The position numbers and the translations under genes are program-made. A model generated the notes under the pieces. The model was not told the origin of the DNA. It did no database searches and saw only the letters and a list, made by a program, of their open reading frames with translations. A DNA stretch of 8,905 nucleotides from a bacterium (GTDB lineage: Bacteria; Zhuqueibacterota; Zhuqueibacteria; Thermofontimicrobiales; Thermofontimicrobiaceae), in contig JALOPY010000291.1 in NCBI GenBank assembly GCA_025453735.1, positions 1 to 8,905 on the forward strand, in the 5' to 3' direction. Shown here one piece after another: positions 6,350 through 8,905 of this stretch; the stretch's first letter is position 1; every line of letters begins with the position of its first letter.

Positions 6350-6380
6350 CTGATTCCATCGCTCGAAGCGATGGAATCAG
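6350..6380. repeat. Dispersed palindrome, copy 3
   Basis: Perfect 14-bp arms CTGATTCCATCGCT (6350-6363) and AGCGATGGAATCAG (6367-6380) flank a CGA loop, as in copy 1. It lies in the leader of the DHH gene, ending 44 bp before the preferred ATG. Because it is stop-free, it extends that frame upstream as an apparent N-terminal peptide (LIPSLEAMES) that is not protein-coding in any convincing way. Confidence 0.9.
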
Positions 6381-6424
6381 TCGTGATAACCAATAAAAAA
6401 TTACTTTACATGAAAGAATCTGAA

Positions 6425-7405
6425 ATGTACCAATCCATAATCACCCATAATGATTTTGATGGCGTGGTCTCGGCTGCGCTCTGTTCTCATGTTTTTAAGG
6501 TAAATAAAATTTTGTTTGCCGGACCCAGCAACATCGCCCGTGCTGATCTGATGATCACGCCACAGGATATTGTTTGTGATCTCCCCTACCCGCTGGACTG
6601 CGGATTATGGTTCGATCACCATGAAGGAAACCTGCAAGAGCTGCAATATCGCAATATCGAAGCAAGCGCGATCGCAGGAAAATTTGATCTGCAACCTTCC
6701 TGTGCACGGGTCATTCTCAACTATTTTCTTGAAAACAATCATCGTTTTCCTGATTATTTTTCGCCCCTGGTCGAGGAGACCGACACCATCGATTCGTTCG
6801 ATTATCACTCTGTTGAGGACTGGCGAACAGAAACGCCGGGAAAAATTATTGATGCGACGATTCGTTCCAGGATTGGGGAGCATCACGAAAAAAGAACCTA
6901 CTTGAGAAATCTGGCATTTTGGCTCAGGGATAATCCAATCGGCGATGTTGTAAAAAAAGGTGATATTCAATCCAGGTACCAGGACTATCTCAACGAAGAA
7001 CAGGAGATGATGAACCTCATCAAAGATAATAACTATTTTTTGTCGATCGATTCTGAAAAACAGATCATTATCCTGGATTTCACCAATTTTAATCGTCCGG
7101 GATTCGTCATAAAAAATCTGGCATATTTGCTCTATCCTCAATCACTGGCAGTCCTGGAGGTCAAAAATCTTTTTAACCGGGGAATTAAGTCGAACGATCT
7201 GGCGTTTTCGTTATCCTTGAGCATCAATTTAAATCATGAAAATCACGCCAAAGATGCAGGGGAGATCATGCGCGAATTAAATATCGGCGATGGACATCAG
7301 GGAGCGGCAGCAGGCAAAATAACCTGTCATTCCAAGGATGAAATGTTGCGTCAAAAACGAGATACTCTGGATCGAATTTTTAAAATTTGGCAGGAGCAGG
7401 TTTAG
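6425..7405 (+). CDS. DHH-family phosphoesterase
   Basis: This 326-residue protein has the DHH superfamily signature in order: motif I H8-N-D10-F-D12 in THNDFDGVVSAA, motif II D52 in VCDLPY, motif III D64-H65-H66 in WFDHHEGN, and motif IV around D120/D123 in EETDTIDS. A glycine-rich GDGHQGAAAGK (288-298) near the C-terminus takes the place of the DHHA1 GGGH element. These Mn-dependent enzymes hydrolyse phosphodiester or phosphoanhydride bonds, as in nanoRNases, pAp phosphatases, cyclic-dinucleotide phosphodiesterases and RecJ; the exact substrate here is not clear. No RecJ extra domains, CBS or PAS domains are present. The frame is open upstream to 6341, but that part runs through a dispersed palindrome. 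The ATG at 6425 has GAAAGAA about 6 nt before it and puts motif I right at the N-terminus, as usual. It is followed after 6 bp by the protease gene. Confidence 0.87.
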   Translation: MYQSIITHNDFDGVVSAALCSHVFKVNKILFAGPSNIARADLMITPQDIVCDLPYPLDCGLWFDHHEGNLQELQYRNIEASAIAGKFDLQPSCARVILNYFLENNHRFPDYFSPLVEETDTIDSFDYHSVEDWRTETPGKIIDATIRSRIGEHHEKRTYLRNLAFWLRDNPIGDVVKKGDIQSRYQDYLNEEQEMMNLIKDNNYFLSIDSEKQIIILDFTNFNRPGFVIKNLAYLLYPQSLAVLEVKNLFNRGIKSNDLAFSLSLSINLNHENHAKDAGEIMRELNIGDGHQGAAAGKITCHSKDEMLRQKRDTLDRIFKIWQEQV

Positions 7406-7411
7406 TTTTTT

Positions 7412-8905
7412 ATGAAGACTATTTTCAAAAAAAATTCCATTGGGCTGATCATAATTATTTCATTTCTTTTTCCCACAGCGCAAATATTCGGGCAGGTTTC
7501 AATCTCACGAAACCATCCCGAGCTTGTCTGGCAAACCTTTGAAACCGATCATTTCAAAATCATCTTTCATCAAGGCATTGAAACCCTGGCTGATGAAGTC
7601 GCACGAGTTGCAGAAGATGTTTACGGTCCCATCACCAGCGATCTGGGCGCTGCGCCGCCACAAAAAACACCAATCATCGTCACTGATTATCTCGACTATT
7701 CCAACGGGCTTGCCACGCCATTGGGGCATTACATCGTCATCTGGGCGAAGAGCGAAACCAAATACATGACCGGGGATATCAAATGGCTCCGGGCAGTGGT
7801 CGCTCATGAATTTGCCCACATTGTAAATTTTTGGGCGTTCCGCGCATTTCCAGGTTTCTGGCGGGAGTTGCTCGCATTGGGATTTATTCCGACCTGGTTT
7901 CTTGAAGGGATTGCCGAGTTAGAAGCTGAGCAGTGGTGCGATCATCGCGATATGCTCCTTCGAGTCGTGGCGTATCATCAGCAACTATTACCCTACAAAA
8001 AAATGTCAGGCTATATCGGCGCAGATGAAATCGATTCCCGATTGGTCTATGAGCAAGGACATTCATTGATTCGCTTCATTGCTCATAAATTCGGTCGTGA
8101 GAAAATTCGGGAGATCATCACAAAATTTCGAGCCATGCCCCTCAGCTTCAATCTCACACTGAAACGAACGATTGGGCTGTCTGAAAAAGAGTTGTTTGCT
8201 GCATGGCAGAAAGAAATTGGCTCTCATTATAAAACGATTTCCAACGAACATACAACTCTGGCAAATATTGGAAAGGAACTAAAAACTTCTTTGCAAGGAA
8301 ATTACGGCGCACGCTGGTCCCCGGATGCAAAAACAGTTGCCGTTGTCGGCATTAAAGATTATGAAGAAGGCGTGACTGATCTCTATTTGTTAGATTCTGG
8401 CTCAAGCAAAATGAAAAAAGTCGCGGGATCGTTCGTCAATAGTTTTTTTTCCTTTTCTCCGGATGGAAAATCTATTGTCTATTCCCAGCAGCATTATGTT
8501 GCAACTGGCGCATCAATCAACGATCTTTTTTTATTGCAAATCGAAACAGATCAAATTAGAAGATTGACGACGAATACGACGAATGAGCGAGCGACCGATC
8601 CCTGCTTTTCTCCCAATGGACAAGAAATTGTTTATGCTATTCACCAGGGAACGAGATCCAACCTGGCGATCCTGAACATCAAAACTGGCGCGGAAAAAAT
8701 CATCACGAATTTCCTGGATTGGACCGAAGTCTTCACTCCAGGCTGGTCGCCTGATGGTGAGCAGATCGTCTTTTCCAGTTGGGACAGCCTGGGAAATCGT
8801 GACATTTGTCTTGTGCAGACTGATGGCACTGGCTTGAAAAAGTTAATAGCGACACCAGCGGACGAGCGCTACCCTGCCTGGTCACCGGATGGCAGCCAGA
8901 TCGCA
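7412..8905 (+). CDS. Secreted HExxH metalloprotease with TolB-like PD40 beta-propeller (3'-truncated by window)
   Basis: The frame is open from the ATG at 7412 to the window edge (498 codons, no stop). An N-terminal signal peptide (hydrophobic 10-25, likely cleavage after IFG near residue 27) predicts export. The peptidase part contains H132-E-F-A-H136, and E165 in TWFLEGIAELEAE is the likely third zinc ligand, the gluzincin pattern of the peptidase-MA-like group. From about residue 290, PD40 blades begin: RWSPDAK, FSFSPDGKSIVYS, CFSPNGQEIVYA, GWSPDGEQIVFSS and AWSPDGSQIA, five blades by the edge. Such protease-propeller proteins are found in the periplasm or on the surface of FCB bacteria; the propeller probably binds protein partners or substrate. 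The start lies 6 bp after the DHH stop, with AGGAG 15 nt upstream, a long spacing, so coupled translation is likely. Confidence 0.88.
   Translation, partial: MKTIFKKNSIGLIIIISFLFPTAQIFGQVSISRNHPELVWQTFETDHFKIIFHQGIETLADEVARVAEDVYGPITSDLGAAPPQKTPIIVTDYLDYSNGLATPLGHYIVIWAKSETKYMTGDIKWLRAVVAHEFAHIVNFWAFRAFPGFWRELLALGFIPTWFLEGIAELEAEQWCDHRDMLLRVVAYHQQLLPYKKMSGYIGADEIDSRLVYEQGHSLIRFIAHKFGREKIREIITKFRAMPLSFNLTLKRTIGLSEKELFAAWQKEIGSHYKTISNEHTTLANIGKELKTSLQGNYGARWSPDAKTVAVVGIKDYEEGVTDLYLLDSGSSKMKKVAGSFVNSFFSFSPDGKSIVYSQQHYVATGASINDLFLLQIETDQIRRLTTNTTNERATDPCFSPNGQEIVYAIHQGTRSNLAILNIKTGAEKIITNFLDWTEVFTPGWSPDGEQIVFSSWDSLGNRDICLVQTDGTGLKKLIATPADERYPAWSPDGSQIA

Noticed and set aside
2424..6380. CRISPR array from the repeated palindromes
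   Set aside because: There are only three copies, separated by 0.9-3 kb with genes between them; no regular spacers and no cas genes.
6605..7141. 178-codon minus-strand frame inside the DHH gene
   Set aside because: It lies fully within a gene with clear motifs on the other strand; its composition is that of an antisense shadow.

Overview
The window reads as ordinary bacterial chromosome with a moderate, AT-leaning base composition. It carries secreted peptidases with N-terminal signal peptides, a GH38 alpha-mannosidase and a TolB-propeller protease, and its intergenic gaps are rich in inverted repeats. This mix resembles genomes of the FCB-type candidate phyla (Calditrichota/KSB1-like and relatives). 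That placement is inference from protein style only, with no rRNA or marker gene to support it. One excellent sigma70-type promoter (TTGACA, 17 nt, TATATT) argues mildly against Bacteroidota proper.

Layout. 1-819 (+) is the C-terminal 272 codons of a GH38 alpha-mannosidase whose start lies before the window. 934-1257 (+) is a small stand-alone MNT-type nucleotidyltransferase with a GSX10DXD motif, behind a near-consensus promoter overlapped by two palindromes. 1258-1500 is a gap between convergent genes, full of nested inverted repeats. 1501-2403 (-) is a ten-helix EamA-type transporter. 2679-5219 (+) is a large secreted M14 metallocarboxypeptidase with an extra C-terminal domain. 5556-6200 (+) is an eight-helix membrane protein made of four two-helix repeats. 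6425-7405 (+) is a DHH-family phosphoesterase. 7412-8905 (+) is a secreted HExxH metalloprotease with a PD40/TolB-like beta-propeller, running off the right edge.

Working relations. The DHH and HExxH genes lie 6 bp apart and are probably cotranscribed. The rest look like independent units. The likely themes are surface or periplasmic peptide and glycan breakdown (mannosidase, M14 peptidase, HExxH protease), with export or uptake by the EamA protein. No complete known multi-gene system (CRISPR, restriction, secretion, phage) is visible.

The most distinctive non-coding signal is a near-perfect palindrome of 31-35 bp. It occurs once in each of the three gaps between 2404 and 6424, with identical arms and a variable 3-nt loop. 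It looks like a dispersed REP-like or MITE-like family of this genome. Two of the gaps also hold a longer degenerate inverted repeat just left of the palindrome. The MNT gene's tandem operator-like sites, and the absence of the usual HEPN toxin partner, are the other points worth a second look.
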